Origin: Euryarchaeota archaeon UBA443
GTDB lineage: Archaea > Thermoplasmatota > Poseidoniia > Poseidoniales > Poseidoniaceae
Reading direction: 5' to 3'
Length of the DNA: 23,960 nt
Assembly: GCA_002499195.1 (NCBI GenBank)
Contig: DAKS01000026.1
Span: forward strand, 1-23,960
Position 1 is the first letter of the stretch. Each line of letters begins with the position of its first letter. The position numbers and the translations under genes were made by a program. This document shows positions 23,959 to 23,960 of this stretch, piece by piece. The notes below the pieces were generated by a model, which saw only the letters and a list, made by a program, of their open reading frames with translations, was not told the origin of the DNA and did not search any database.

Positions 23959-23960
23959 AA

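Overview
The window is most consistent with a planktonic archaeon of the marine group II type (Poseidoniales, Thermoplasmatota). This is an inference from gene content, not from a marker phylogeny. The archaeal information-processing genes are RNA polymerase subunit L (rpoL), archaeal-type TruD, elongation factor 1-beta beside its usual small zinc-ribbon gene, an RlmE/FtsJ methyltransferase with an OB-fold neighbour, and a DUF2240 protein. Set against these are genes of bacterial flavour: a DEAD-box helicase with a DbpA-like tail, ferrochelatase, DUF454, VKOR and a TlpA-like redoxin. There are also very large secreted, membrane-anchored proteins (Kelch/CARDB; kexin-like protease with Asp-rich repeats). 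Coding density is very high. No stretch over 300 bases lacks a gene, and I see no tRNA, rRNA, CRISPR array or insertion sequence.

Layout. 1-630 (+): C-terminal part of a multi-pass membrane protein whose visible start resembles the end of an archaeosortase/exosortase. 3597-631 (-): HEAT-repeat protein, a 67-residue orphan and a DEAD-box helicase, with a candidate RNA pseudoknot just before the helicase ribosome-binding site. 3683-8862 (+): 1532-residue Kelch-containing surface protein followed by a DUF2240 protein. 11429-8859 (-): MMPL/RND transporter. 11553-13221 (+): rpoL and truD. 14828-13223 (-): rlmE, OB-fold protein, 55-residue zinc ribbon, EF-1beta. 14878-15822 (+): secreted thioredoxin-like protein. 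15926-16189 (+): small orphan. 19034-16186 (-): sugar epimerase, membrane-anchored CGHC redoxin, VKOR, lipoprotein. 19119-22364 (+): kexin-like protease. 22515-22934 (+): DUF454 membrane protein. 23958-22924 (-): ferrochelatase.

Functional themes. (a) Translation and RNA: the helicase, RlmE, OB-fold, zinc ribbon, EF-1beta, RpoL and TruD form two or three compact transcription units. (b) Extracytoplasmic protein maturation: a CGHC redoxin with VKOR makes a plausible disulfide-forming pair, joined by a histidine-rich lipoprotein, a second secreted CxxC protein and a convertase-like protease. (c) Cell surface: the sortase-like fragment, the Kelch giant and the epimerase.

The most unusual signals are in junctions and leaders: the pseudoknot upstream of the helicase, a tetraloop hairpin burying the lipoprotein ribosome-binding site inside the end of the VKOR gene, stop codons fused to Shine-Dalgarno sequences, and five convergent gene pairs with at most one base between their stops. 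The zinc ribbon has also lost one cysteine from each half of one of its two metal sites.
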